Of a stretch of 64,000 bases of DNA, positions 32,144-40,866 are shown in pieces. The stretch comes from Streptomyces griseoruber (GTDB lineage Bacteria; Actinomycetota; Actinomycetes; Streptomycetales; Streptomycetaceae). A program made the translations under genes and the position numbers. Numbering within the stretch: position 1 is the stretch's first letter; the number at the start of each line of letters is the position of its first letter. The DNA is taken from the NCBI RefSeq assembly GCF_001514205.1, contig NZ_KQ948769.1, forward strand, positions 307,501 to 371,500, written 5' to 3'. The notes beneath the pieces are model-generated. The model searched no databases. It was given only the letters and a program-made list of their open reading frames with translations, and was not told the origin of the DNA.

Positions 32144-34684
32144 CTACACCCACGTCCGGGGGCGGTAACGGTTGGCACGTTCCACCAGGTCGATCCTCTC
32201 CTCACCGCGCGTCGCCAGCCGGGCCAGCGTGCGGTACGAGCGCTCCAGGCCGAAGCGCAGCCCCCGCTCGTCGAGTTGAGCGCCGAGCAGCGGCCGCCGG
32301 GCGTCCGGGCCGGCGCCCTGGCTGCCCCCGGAGAGTATCCAGTCCAGCGCGCAGCCGAGGACTTCCGCGGACAACTGCTCCCGCCGCGTGGGGTCCAGTC
32401 CGTACGCGTCCAGCGCCTCGACCTGCGCCGCCGCCGCGGTGAGGTCCTCCTGGAAGGGTACGTCGGCGGCGACCGCCGTCCGCTGCCTGAGCCGGGCCCG
32501 CACCGCCGCGACCCGGGCGGCCGTGTAGTGGATGGACGCCTCCGGCACCGACTCCAGTGTCCGTACGGCACCACGGCGGTCCCCGGCCGCGAGCTGCACG
32601 CGCGCGAGGCCGAACGCCGCGCTCACATAGCTCGGATCGGTCGACCACACGAGCCGGTAGTACTCGGCCGCGTTGTCCAACTGGCCCAGCACCTCGGCGC
32701 ACAGACCGAGCGCCAGCTTGGGCGCGGGTTCGCCCGGGAAGGCGTCGTAGAGGGCGTCGAAGGCGAGCGCGGCGCCCGCGTGGTCGCCGGTGACCAGCGA
32801 GGCCACGCCCCGGTACCAGACCACCCGCCAGTCGTCGGGCCGTTCGCCCTCCAGGGTGGCGAGGGACTGCAGGGCCGCCTGGTGGTCGCCGTTCTCCAGC
32901 CAGGCGCGGACCTGCCGCAGCCGGGTCTCCACGGACGGGGCCGGCGCGGCCGTGAGGGCCATGATCAGCTCACCCGGCGCGGACGCCGAAAGGCCGGCCA
33001 GGAAGCCCGCGTTGGGGTCGGCCGGGTCCACGTGCGGCACGGGCAGCGCGAGCCCGGCGGCGGGGGCGGCGACGGTCGTCACCAGGGTGCCGGAGCTCCC
33101 GGACGCGGAAGGAAGGGCCGGGGCGGGAGCACCGGCGACGGAAGCGCTCGGGGCCGGGGCACCGGGAGCCGAACCGCCGAACAGGCGCCGTGGGACGACG
33201 GTCCGTGTGCCCAGCCGTGACACCTCCCCGTCCAGTTTCGGGAACAGCTCGCTGTCCGTGACCCGCACCTCGGGCCCGAACAGCGTCGACAGGGCCGGCC
33301 GGGCCTTGCCGCTCTGCACCGAGACGACCTCCCGCAGCACCCCCGTGAGCTGCTCGGCCATCTCCTGCGCGGAGGCGAACCGGCGGGCCGGGTCGGGATC
33401 GGTGGCGCGCACCAGCAGCCGGTAGAAGGACTCGTACCGGCGGAAGACCTCGATGGTGTCGGGGTCGGGCAGCGAGTCGGCGTAGACCGTCGTGTAGCCC
33501 TGGAAGTCGAAGGTCAGGACGGCCAGCGTGCGGCCCACGGTGTAGAGGTCGCTGGCCACCGACGGGCCGACGTCCGCCACCTCCGGCGCCTGGTAGCCGA
33601 CCGTGCCGTAGATGGCCGACTCCTCGTCGTCCATCCTGCGCACCGCGCCCATGTCGATCAGCTTGAGCTGGTCCTCGGTCTGGATCGCGTTGTCGACCTT
33701 GAAGTCGCAGTACAGCAGGTTGCGGCTGTGCAGGTGCCCGAGCGCCTCCAGGGCCTCGATGCCGTACGCGCACGCCTGTTCCACCGGCAGCGGGTCCCGC
33801 TTGCCGTCGGTGGTGCGGCGGGTGTTCGCGATCTCCTTGAGGGACTTGCCGCCGACGTACTCCATGACGATGTAGCCGTCGAGCGAGCCGGTCCGCTGGT
33901 CGAGGTGTTCGACGAAGTTGTAGATCCGCACGATGTTGGCGTGCTCGATCTCGGCGAGGAAGCGCCGCTCGGAGATCGCGGCGGCCATCGCGTCCTGGTC
34001 GCCCGTGTCCAGCAGGCCCTTCAGCACCACCCAGCGGTCCGCGACCGCCCGGTCCACCGCGAGGTAGATCCAGCCCAGACCGCCGTGCGCCAGACAGCCG
34101 GCGACCTCGTACTGGCCGTGCACGACGTCCCCGCCCCGCAGCTTGGGGACGAACGAGTACGGGTTGCCGCACTTGGTGCAGAAGCCCTCCGTGCGCCCCG
34201 CCAGGTCACCGCGCGAACGGCCCACCGGCGCACCGCAGTCGGAGCGCGAGCAGAACCGCTTGCGCTCGGGCACCTCCGGGTCGTCCAGCACCATCGCGCG
34301 CGGGTCGGGACGCGGCACCTGCGGCACCGTCACCAGACCGACCCCGAGCCGCGCCCGCCCGGAGGAACCCGCCGACGAGCCGGAGCTGCGCACCGACACC
34401 GAGCGGCCCGTCGACGTGCCCGACAGGGAGCGCGAGAGCCGTCCCGACACCGAACGGCGCGACTTCGCCGACTGCGACGACGTACGCGCGCTGCGCGCGC
34501 TGCGGGAACTGGCCGGGGTGCTGGAGCTGCCGCGGTTGCCGCCGGTGCCGGGCGAGCCGTCCAGGCCCCCCGCCGAGACGACGGGGGCGAGCCCGCACGT
34601 GTCGCAGTACAGCTCGCCGCCGCCCACGTCCTCGTACGACCCCTCGCAGCCCGGCCGCTGACACGCCTGCCCCGCCTGACTCAT
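32144..34684 (-). CDS. pknG: PknG-like Ser/Thr protein kinase (rubredoxin-kinase-TPR)
   Basis: 846 aa. In mycobacteria PknG, driven by GlnX and GlnH, controls glutamate metabolism. N-terminus: a CxxC pair group (C8, C13, C27, C30), a Ser/Arg-rich stretch (51-110), then a rubredoxin-like group C145, C150, C169, C172. Kinase domain from about 190: glycine loop AHGGLGWIYLA, Lys222 (VVLKGL), catalytic loop LLYCDFKVDNAIQ (the HRD arginine is replaced, as in PknG), and DMG in place of DFG. The C-terminal third has TPR-like helices (ALQSLATLEGERPDDWRVVW). ATG 34684 with GGGGGGAG upstream. Soluble. Confidence 0.92.
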   Translation of the reverse strand: MSQAGQACQRPGCEGSYEDVGGGELYCDTCGLAPVVSAGGLDGSPGTGGNRGSSSTPASSRSARSARTSSQSAKSRRSVSGRLSRSLSGTSTGRSVSVRSSGSSAGSSGRARLGVGLVTVPQVPRPDPRAMVLDDPEVPERKRFCSRSDCGAPVGRSRGDLAGRTEGFCTKCGNPYSFVPKLRGGDVVHGQYEVAGCLAHGGLGWIYLAVDRAVADRWVVLKGLLDTGDQDAMAAAISERRFLAEIEHANIVRIYNFVEHLDQRTGSLDGYIVMEYVGGKSLKEIANTRRTTDGKRDPLPVEQACAYGIEALEALGHLHSRNLLYCDFKVDNAIQTEDQLKLIDMGAVRRMDDEESAIYGTVGYQAPEVADVGPSVASDLYTVGRTLAVLTFDFQGYTTVYADSLPDPDTIEVFRRYESFYRLLVRATDPDPARRFASAQEMAEQLTGVLREVVSVQSGKARPALSTLFGPEVRVTDSELFPKLDGEVSRLGTRTVVPRRLFGGSAPGAPAPSASVAGAPAPALPSASGSSGTLVTTVAAPAAGLALPVPHVDPADPNAGFLAGLSASAPGELIMALTAAPAPSVETRLRQVRAWLENGDHQAALQSLATLEGERPDDWRVVWYRGVASLVTGDHAGAALAFDALYDAFPGEPAPKLALGLCAEVLGQLDNAAEYYRLVWSTDPSYVSAAFGLARVQLAAGDRRGAVRTLESVPEASIHYTAARVAAVRARLRQRTAVAADVPFQEDLTAAAAQVEALDAYGLDPTRREQLSAEVLGCALDWILSGGSQGAGPDARRPLLGAQLDERGLRFGLERSYRTLARLATRGEERIDLVERANRYRPRTWV

Positions 34685-34686
34685 GG

Positions 34687-36012
34687 CTACCGCTCCCCCC
34701 TGTGGTCCTGAGGCCCGCCCTGCTCCGGTACGCGCGGGGCGGACAGCAGTTCGGCGGCCGCCCGCTGGTAGCGCAGGACGGCCTGTTCGGCGACGCGCAG
34801 ATCGCAGGGCGCGCTCCACAGCATGCGGCGCGCCGCGTCGTAGCGCTCGATGAGGAACGGGTCCTCGGCGAGGCCGTGCCGGGCCACCTTCGCCTTGTAC
34901 GCGTCGAGCCGGCCGCGCAGCTCCGCGCGCACCGCCAGCGGCGCGGTGACCGCCGTGAGCGACTCGCGGGCGCGCAGCAGCTCGTCCTCCGCCTTCTGCT
35001 CCAGCGACTCCAGGAGCGGGGACAGCCGGTGCCACTGCGCGTGCCGGCGGTACTCGGCGGCCGTCGCGAGCTGCTCCTGGAGCACCGTCGGCGGGCCGCT
35101 GACCACCGGCACCTCCGTCGCCGCGATCTTGGCGAGGACCTCCCCGCGCGCGGTGCGCGCCTCGGCCAGGGTGCGGTCGGCCCGGCTGAGCACGTCCCGC
35201 AGTCTGACCAGCCGCTGCTCGGCGTCCTGGCGGACCGTCAGCACGGCGTCGATCTCGCGCCGTACGTCCTCCAGGGCACGCGCCTCACGGTCGTACACCG
35301 TGGTGTCCGGTCGGCCGCCGCCGGGCGCCGAACTGCCCTGCGTCGGCACCCAGTACGCCAGCGGGTCCGACACCACCTCCTCGCGCAGCCGCGTCAGCGT
35401 GCCGGTGATGCGCTCCAGGTCGTCGCCCGCCGGATGCTCGCCCGGGCGCACGCCCACCGAGTGCGCGAGCTGCCGGGTGCGCTGGAGCTCCGCGGCCAGT
35501 AAATCGATCCGCGCGGGCAGCGCCGACCACACCGCGTCGGCGGCGACCACCATGTCGAGTGACGAGGCGTACAGCTCGTTCATCGTGTCGACGAGGGCGG
35601 CGAGGGAGAAACTCTGGCTCAGCTTGCCGGTGCCGACCAGAGTCGGCGCGTTCGCCGCGGCCGTGGCCGAACCGGCGACCGTGACGGACTCGCCGCGCAG
35701 CAGCTCCGTCAGCTCCACCAGGTCCTCACGGCTGGACCAGCGGCGGCGCGACCGGATCTCCCGCGCGGAGCGCAAGGCGTCCGTGTACGCGTCGAAGTAC
35801 GCCCACAGCAGGGTGATCTGCGCCTCCGCGGCCCCCCAGCGCCGCTCGGTGACCCCGGTCAGCCGGGCGCCCTCCAGGAGCCGTCGGCCCGCGTGGTCCT
35901 GCAGGGCGAGGAGCGAGGTCTCGATCGCCTCGTGCTCCGCGCCGAGCCGCGCCAGCGCACGGTCGACCTCGTCCCGGTCCATCACCGGCCCGGGGGCTCC
36001 CGTGACGCCCAT
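34687..36012 (-). CDS. coiled-coil protein of the glnX-glnH-pknG operon
   Basis: 441 aa, almost entirely helical and charged, no signal peptide or membrane segment. Long coiled-coil stretches (ALEDVRREIDAVLTVRQDAE, QRLVRLRDVLSRADRTLAEA) and a less helical insert (VPTQGSSAPGGGRPDTT). AGAGGTG precedes ATG 36012; the stop is 3 nt from the pknG start. It carries an in-frame TTA codon at 35502-35500 (codon 171). No family name known to me. Position suggests an adaptor between the glutamate sensor and the kinase (inference). Confidence 0.8.
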   Translation of the reverse strand: MGVTGAPGPVMDRDEVDRALARLGAEHEAIETSLLALQDHAGRRLLEGARLTGVTERRWGAAEAQITLLWAYFDAYTDALRSAREIRSRRRWSSREDLVELTELLRGESVTVAGSATAAANAPTLVGTGKLSQSFSLAALVDTMNELYASSLDMVVAADAVWSALPARIDLLAAELQRTRQLAHSVGVRPGEHPAGDDLERITGTLTRLREEVVSDPLAYWVPTQGSSAPGGGRPDTTVYDREARALEDVRREIDAVLTVRQDAEQRLVRLRDVLSRADRTLAEARTARGEVLAKIAATEVPVVSGPPTVLQEQLATAAEYRRHAQWHRLSPLLESLEQKAEDELLRARESLTAVTAPLAVRAELRGRLDAYKAKVARHGLAEDPFLIERYDAARRMLWSAPCDLRVAEQAVLRYQRAAAELLSAPRVPEQGGPQDHRGER

Positions 36013-36056
36013 CGATCACCTCTTTCGCTGCCGTGCGGGTCGTTGCCCCGGTCCGT

Positions 36057-36076
36057 TGTCTGTCTGTCTGTCTGTC
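36057..36076. repeat. tetranucleotide repeat (tgtc)5
   Basis: Five tandem tgtc units in the 74-nt spacer between glnH and the coiled-coil gene. Noncoding. Confidence 0.9.
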
Positions 36077-36086
36077 TGCCGGTCCG

Positions 36087-37118
36087 TCAACTCGTGCGCA
36101 GATAGACCGGAGCGGGCGGCTTCGACAGCCCCGCGTCCCGGTCCAGTGTCGCCGACAGCCACTTGTCGTACGACGCCTGCCAGCCGTTCGCCCGGTACTC
36201 CACGAGGATCTGGTTGACCCGGCTGACCAGGTCGCTCGCCGTCAGGTTCATCGCCACCCCGTAGTACTCGGTCGTGAACGGGTCTCCCTTGAGCTCCACC
36301 GTCGGGTCCTGGGCGGCCTGGCTCGCCGCGAGCGCGCCGTCGGTGACGACCGCGTCGACCTCGCCGAGCTGGAGCCGCACCAGGCAGTCCAACTGGCTGG
36401 GGACGACCGTGCCGATGTCGACGCTCTTGGGTATGCGGCCCGAGGCCTTGTCCGCGGTGAGCCGGAGGAGGGCCGTCGAACTGGCCGCCGTGCAGATCTT
36501 CTTGCCGGCCAGGGTGCCGTCGTACCCCTTGATCGTGGAGGACTTGGGGGCGAGGACCTGCTGGCCGGTCTTGAAGTAGGGCGCGGAGAACGCGACCTGC
36601 TTGATGCGGTCGCAGTTGATCGTCATGGTGCGGACGACCATGTCGACCTGTCCGTCCTGGAGGGCGGGGATGCGCTGGTTGGTCGGGATGGCCTTGAACT
36701 GGACCGCCTTCGGGTCGCCGAGGATGTCCTGGGCGATCCGGTGCACCAGGTCGATGTCGAAACCCTCCAGTTCCGCGCCCGCGTTGTTCGGGTCGCGGTA
36801 GCCCCAGCGGTAGCTGTTCTGGTCGACGCCGACGATCAGCTTGCGCTTCTCGCCCTTGCGGGCCTTGATCGCGTCGATCGTCTTTCCGTCCGCGTTCGAC
36901 GGCGGCAGGGTCTGCTTCTCCGGGTCCGTGCAGTCGGAGTCCGCCGCCGGGGTCCCCTCGGCGATCCGCGGTCCCGCCAGGCCCGTCGAGCCGTCGCCGC
37001 GGGGGCCGGTGGTCAGCGGCAGCAGCAGCACACAGGTCAGCGCGAGGGCGCAGAAGACCGCCATCGCCCCCACGCCGCCCCAGCCCCTCAGGCCGTCCCG
37101 CACACGTCGTGCGCGCAT
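36087..37118 (-). CDS. glnH: glutamate/aspartate-type substrate-binding protein GlnH
   Basis: 343 aa. One N-terminal hydrophobic segment (AMAVFCALALTCVLLLPLTT) with no lipobox cysteine at the usual place, so it may be a membrane anchor. The SBP bac_3 domain starts at about residue 90: KRKLIVGVDQNSYRWGYRDP, ELEGFDIDLVHRIAQDILGD, FKAIPTNQRIPALQDGQVDM, FSAPYFKTGQQVLAP. No permease or ATPase gene is adjacent, which fits a sensor in the GlnX-GlnH-PknG pathway rather than a transporter. ATG 37118 is best spaced from GAGAGGGGG; a GTG 6 nt earlier is possible. Confidence 0.88.
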   Translation of the reverse strand: MRARRVRDGLRGWGGVGAMAVFCALALTCVLLLPLTTGPRGDGSTGLAGPRIAEGTPAADSDCTDPEKQTLPPSNADGKTIDAIKARKGEKRKLIVGVDQNSYRWGYRDPNNAGAELEGFDIDLVHRIAQDILGDPKAVQFKAIPTNQRIPALQDGQVDMVVRTMTINCDRIKQVAFSAPYFKTGQQVLAPKSSTIKGYDGTLAGKKICTAASSTALLRLTADKASGRIPKSVDIGTVVPSQLDCLVRLQLGEVDAVVTDGALAASQAAQDPTVELKGDPFTTEYYGVAMNLTASDLVSRVNQILVEYRANGWQASYDKWLSATLDRDAGLSKPPAPVYLRTS

Positions 37119-37132
37119 CGTCACGCCCCCTC

Positions 37133-38491
37133 TCACCGGTACTCCGACAGCCTGCGGCCGATGCCGAGGACCGCGCCCGCCGCACCCAGCACCGCGAGGA
37201 CCGCCGCGCCGGCCGTCAGACCGGTCATCGCGTCCAGACCGTCCCCGGCCGCCTGCTGGAACTCCCTCTGCTCGTGCGCGAGCGCCTTCTCCAGGTTCTT
37301 GTCGACGCTGTCGAAGCACTCGGCGGTCGCGCCCCTGTCGCCGATCACCAGGGCCAGCGCCTGCTCGTAGTTGCCGTAGTCGTCCTGCTCGCGGGCCGCG
37401 GAGTGGCGTTCCTTCCACACCGTCATGTTGCCCTCCGCCGAGGTGACCGGCTTCTCGCCCGCCTGGTCGTCGGCGAGCTTCGCCGCCTGCGCGAGGCCCG
37501 TGCGGAGGTGTTCCATGTCGGTGGTGAAGTCGTCGTCGTACTTGTCGACCGTCTTGTCCTTGCCGTCGACCGTGACCTTCTTGGTCTCGGCGCCGCGCGC
37601 CACCAGCGTGAGGTTCTCGTTGCTGCGCGCCTTCAGGGACGCGATCCGCGCGTCGTGCAGCACGTTCAGCGAACGGACGCCGTGGTCGTAGGAGTCGTCC
37701 AGCCCCGCGCGGGCCACGCTGTGGCCGACGACGAGCCACAGCAGGACGACGGTGGCGGCCGCCGTGGCCGAGACCAGGCCGTGGTTCAGGACCCGGTTCG
37801 TACGGCGGTAGTTGCGGTGCTGCGCCCACGCCAGGGCGGCCAGCGCCAGGACGCCCAGCGCGATCGCCGCCCACGGGTAGGGGGTGGCGTCGGCGTAGTC
37901 GTCCTCGAGGCGCTGGTTCTCCTTGGTGTAGAGCTTCTCCGCCTCCGGGAGCATCTCGTCCTGCATCTTCTGGTTCGCGTAGCGCAGATAGGCGCCGCCT
38001 ACGGGGAAGCCCTGACGGTTGTACGTCCGCGCGCGCTCGACCAGGCCCTTGTACTCCGGGAGCAGCGTGTTCAGCTTGGTGATGGCGTCGGCGGAGGGGG
38101 AGTCCGGGTCGGAGCTGCCCGCGGCCCGCACCAGCTCGGCGGCCGCCTTGTCGATGTCGTCCTCGTACTGCTTCCGGGAGGCGGCCGTCTCCTGGCCGCC
38201 CGCGAGGAAGCCGCTGGAGGCGGCGGTGTTGGCGTCGGCCAGGGAACGGTAGATGTCGGCCGCGGCCGCGCTCAGCGGCTGGCTCTTGTGCAGCACGTCG
38301 TCGGCCGCGGCGGCGCGGTCGGCGGTCTGCCAGGCGGTGACGGCGCCGAAGGCGACCACGAGGAGGGCGAGGACGGCGCCGATGATCCGGAGCCGTCCCG
38401 GCTCCGTCGTCGCCGCGGCGCGGGCCTTGTCCACCCCCTCCGCGAACGCCGTACGGCGTGTCGGTGGAGTGGCTGTTGCCGGTTCTGCCAC
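37133..38491 (-). CDS. glnX: GlnX-like four-helix membrane sensor
   Basis: 452 aa from GTG 38491, which has GGGGGAGG 8 nt upstream; ATGs at 38509 and 38515 lie within or before that site and are rejected. Four membrane helices in two pairs (RIIGAVLALLVVAFGAVTAW, WAAIALGVLALAALAW, ATAAATVVLLWLVVGHS, AMTGLTAGAAVLAVLGAAGA) frame two helical extracytoplasmic domains. This matches GlnX, which relays GlnH ligand state across the membrane to PknG in mycobacteria. First gene of the operon; the stop is 14 nt from the glnH start. Confidence 0.85.
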   Translation of the reverse strand: MAEPATATPPTRRTAFAEGVDKARAAATTEPGRLRIIGAVLALLVVAFGAVTAWQTADRAAAADDVLHKSQPLSAAAADIYRSLADANTAASSGFLAGGQETAASRKQYEDDIDKAAAELVRAAGSSDPDSPSADAITKLNTLLPEYKGLVERARTYNRQGFPVGGAYLRYANQKMQDEMLPEAEKLYTKENQRLEDDYADATPYPWAAIALGVLALAALAWAQHRNYRRTNRVLNHGLVSATAAATVVLLWLVVGHSVARAGLDDSYDHGVRSLNVLHDARIASLKARSNENLTLVARGAETKKVTVDGKDKTVDKYDDDFTTDMEHLRTGLAQAAKLADDQAGEKPVTSAEGNMTVWKERHSAAREQDDYGNYEQALALVIGDRGATAECFDSVDKNLEKALAHEQREFQQAAGDGLDAMTGLTAGAAVLAVLGAAGAVLGIGRRLSEYR

Positions 38492-38539
38492 GTTTCTGAC
38501 CTCCCCCATGGTCATGCCTCGCCGCAAGTATCGCTGGCG

Positions 38540-38594
38540 GGGGTGACATTGCACACCGGCCTTCACTGGATCTTGATCAGATCGCAGTCACCCC
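38540..38594. promoter_or_regulatory. 8-bp inverted repeat in the glnX promoter region
   Basis: GGGGTGAC (38540-38547) and GTCACCCC (38587-38594), 39 nt apart, in the short gap between csnK and glnX. On the minus strand a GATACT hexamer (38532-38527) nearby could be a -10. Possible regulator site. Confidence 0.35.
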
Positions 38595-38632
38595 TGTTCA
38601 TGAATACGTCGTGGGCGTGTGTTCGGTTCCTT

Positions 38633-39604
38633 TCACGCCTCGAAGAACTCGCGTACCCTCGCCTGCGCCTTCGGGCCCGCCACCACGCGGTCCAGGCCGA
38701 GCAGCGCCGCCCCCAGCACCGGGCGCGCGCGGACCACCCGGGGCACCGCCTTCGGCGCCCGCGCGGTCAGGCGTTCCCGTATGCCGTCGTCCAGTTGGTG
38801 GTGACCCGCCGTCAGGACGCCCCCGCCCAGCAGGACCGGGGTCTCCTCCTCCAGGAGGTCCAGGCGGGTCAGGGCGACCGTCGCCATCGTGACGACCTCC
38901 TCCGCGAGGCGGTCGACGATCCCGCGGGCCACGGCGTCTCCCCGGGCCGCCGTCTCGAAGAGGACCGGGGTCAGTTCGTGGCGGCGCAGGTCCGGGATGC
39001 GGTCCAGGTGGAGGGCCTCGATGAGGGCGTACATGTCGGGGCGGTCGAAGTGGGCGGGGAGGGTGCCGGCCAGGGCGGTGGCGGGGCCTCTGCCGTCCTC
39101 CGCGCGGGCCGCGTGCCAGATCGCCTCCTCGGCCAGGCCCCAGCCGCCGCCCCAGTCGCCGGAGAGGCGGCCCAGGGCCGGGAAGCGGGCGGTGCGGCCG
39201 TCGGGGCGCATGCCGACGCAGTTGATGCCGGCGCCGCAGACCACGGCCACGCCCCGGGGGTCGGGCACGCCGGCCCGGAGGATGGCGAAGGTGTCGTTGC
39301 GGACGTCCACGGCGGCGCCCCACGCGCGTGCGTGCAGGGCCGCCGCCAACTGCTCCTCCTCCACCGGCAGGTCGGCGTTGGCCAGGCAGGCGGAGACATG
39401 GGTCACCGAGGTGACGCCGGCGGAGGCGTACGCGCGCGTGACGGTGTCGGCGAGGGCGTCCACGGCCGCCGTGACCCCGACGGCGGGCGGGCGGAAGCCG
39501 GCGCCGCGGGCGGTGGCGAGCACCTCCCCGTCGGCGGCCACCACCGCCACGTCGGTCTTGCTGTTGCCCGCGTCGATGGCGAGGACGCTTGCGGTCAGGC
39601 CCAC
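38633..39604 (-). CDS. csnK: CsnK-like amino-sugar kinase (BadF/BcrA ATPase family)
   Basis: 323 aa. Actin-like ATPase fold of the N-acetylglucosamine kinase type, expected to phosphorylate glucosamine units released from chitosan oligosaccharides. Motifs: SVLAIDAGNSKTDVAVVA (phosphate 1), VVCGAGINCVGMRPDG, ALGRLSGDWGGGWGLAEEAI and VLLGGGVLTAG. GTG 39604 overlaps the csnH stop by 10 nt. Last gene of the csnR-K operon. The name rests on gene order matching the known S. coelicolor operon, not on an alignment. Confidence 0.85.
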   Translation of the reverse strand: MGLTASVLAIDAGNSKTDVAVVAADGEVLATARGAGFRPPAVGVTAAVDALADTVTRAYASAGVTSVTHVSACLANADLPVEEEQLAAALHARAWGAAVDVRNDTFAILRAGVPDPRGVAVVCGAGINCVGMRPDGRTARFPALGRLSGDWGGGWGLAEEAIWHAARAEDGRGPATALAGTLPAHFDRPDMYALIEALHLDRIPDLRRHELTPVLFETAARGDAVARGIVDRLAEEVVTMATVALTRLDLLEEETPVLLGGGVLTAGHHQLDDGIRERLTARAPKAVPRVVRARPVLGAALLGLDRVVAGPKAQARVREFFEA

Positions 39605-40860
39605 GCGAGGTGCTCCCGGTTGTGTGCGATCAGTCGGTCGGTCAGCTGGTCGGCGTACGCGTGCTGGGCGATCAGGGGATGGGCGAGGAGGGCCTTGAAC
39701 ACGCGGTCCCGGCCGCCGCGCAGGGCCGCGTCCAGGGCCAGGTCCTCGTACGCCGTCACGTTCGCCATCAGACCCGCGTACAGGGGGTCCACGGGCGCCA
39801 CGGGCAGCGGGGAGGGTCCCTTCCGGCCCACCGCCGCCTGCACCTCGATCACCGCGTCGTCGGGGAGGAAGGGCAGCGTGCCGTCGTTCAGGGTGTTGAC
39901 CACCTGGTACGGGCTGCCGGCGCCGGTGAGCAGCGCGGCCGCCAGGTCCACGGCCGCCTCCGAGTAGAAGGCGCCGCCGCGCTTGGCGAGGAGCTCCGGC
40001 TTCTCGTCGAGGGCCGGGTCGCCGTACATCTCCAGCAGCTGCCGCTCCATCGCCGCCACTTCGGCCGCCCTGGACGGCTTCGTGCGCAGCTCTCCCACGA
40101 CCTCGTCGTGGGCGTAGTAGTAGCGCAGGTAGTAGGACGGGACCACGCCGAGGAGGCGCAGGAGGGGGAGGGGCAGGCGGAGGTCGCCGGCGATCGTGTC
40201 GCCGTGCGCGGCCAGCAGACCCGGCAGGACGTCCTCGCCCTCCGGGCCGCCCAGGCGCACGCCGGTCTCCCAGGTGAGGTGGTTGAGGCCGACGTGGTCC
40301 AGGTGGACGTCCGCCGGTGTGACGTCGAGCAGGGCGGCGAACCTGCGTTGCAGTCCGATTGCCACGTTGCACAGGCCGACCGCCTTGTGGCCCTCCTTCA
40401 GCAGGGCGCGGGTGACGATGCCGACCGGGTTGGTGAAGTCGACGATCCAGGCGGCGGGGTTGGTACGGCGGACGCGTTCGGCGATGTCCAGGACCACGGG
40501 GACCGTGCGCAGCGCCTTGGCCAGGCCGCCGGCGCCGGTGGTCTCCTGGCCGACGCAGCCGCACTCCAGGGGCCAGGTCTCGTCCTGTTCGCGGGCGGCC
40601 TGGCCGCCGACGCGGAGCTGGAGCAGGACGGCGTCGGCGCCGTCGACGGCCGCGTCCAGGTCGGAGGTGGTGACGATCCGGCCGGGGTGGCCCTGCCGGG
40701 CGAAGATCCGCCGTGCCAGTCCGCCCACCAGGTCCAGGCGTTCGGCGGCCGGGTCGACCAGGACCAGCTCCTGGAGGGGCAGGGTGTCGCGCAGTCGTGC
40801 GAAGCCGTCGATCAGCTCGGGGGTGTAGGTCGAACCGCCGCCTACCACGGTGAGTTTCAT
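39595..40860 (-). CDS. csnH: family 4 glycosidase CsnH (6-phospho-beta-glucosidase type)
   Basis: 421 aa. GH4 enzymes use NAD and a divalent metal to cleave by oxidation at C3. N-terminal NAD-binding KLTVVGGGSTYTPELIDGFA; substrate and metal region WIVDFTNPVGIVTRAL, metal ligands Cys in GLCNVAIGL and His in VGLNHLTWETG. Probably cleaves phosphorylated glucosaminides made by csnK (inference). ATG 40860; csnG ends 6 nt upstream (stop TAA). No signal peptide, so cytoplasmic. Confidence 0.9.
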   Translation of the reverse strand: MKLTVVGGGSTYTPELIDGFARLRDTLPLQELVLVDPAAERLDLVGGLARRIFARQGHPGRIVTTSDLDAAVDGADAVLLQLRVGGQAAREQDETWPLECGCVGQETTGAGGLAKALRTVPVVLDIAERVRRTNPAAWIVDFTNPVGIVTRALLKEGHKAVGLCNVAIGLQRRFAALLDVTPADVHLDHVGLNHLTWETGVRLGGPEGEDVLPGLLAAHGDTIAGDLRLPLPLLRLLGVVPSYYLRYYYAHDEVVGELRTKPSRAAEVAAMERQLLEMYGDPALDEKPELLAKRGGAFYSEAAVDLAAALLTGAGSPYQVVNTLNDGTLPFLPDDAVIEVQAAVGRKGPSPLPVAPVDPLYAGLMANVTAYEDLALDAALRGGRDRVFKALLAHPLIAQHAYADQLTDRLIAHNREHLAWA

Positions 40861-40866
40861 GCCTTG

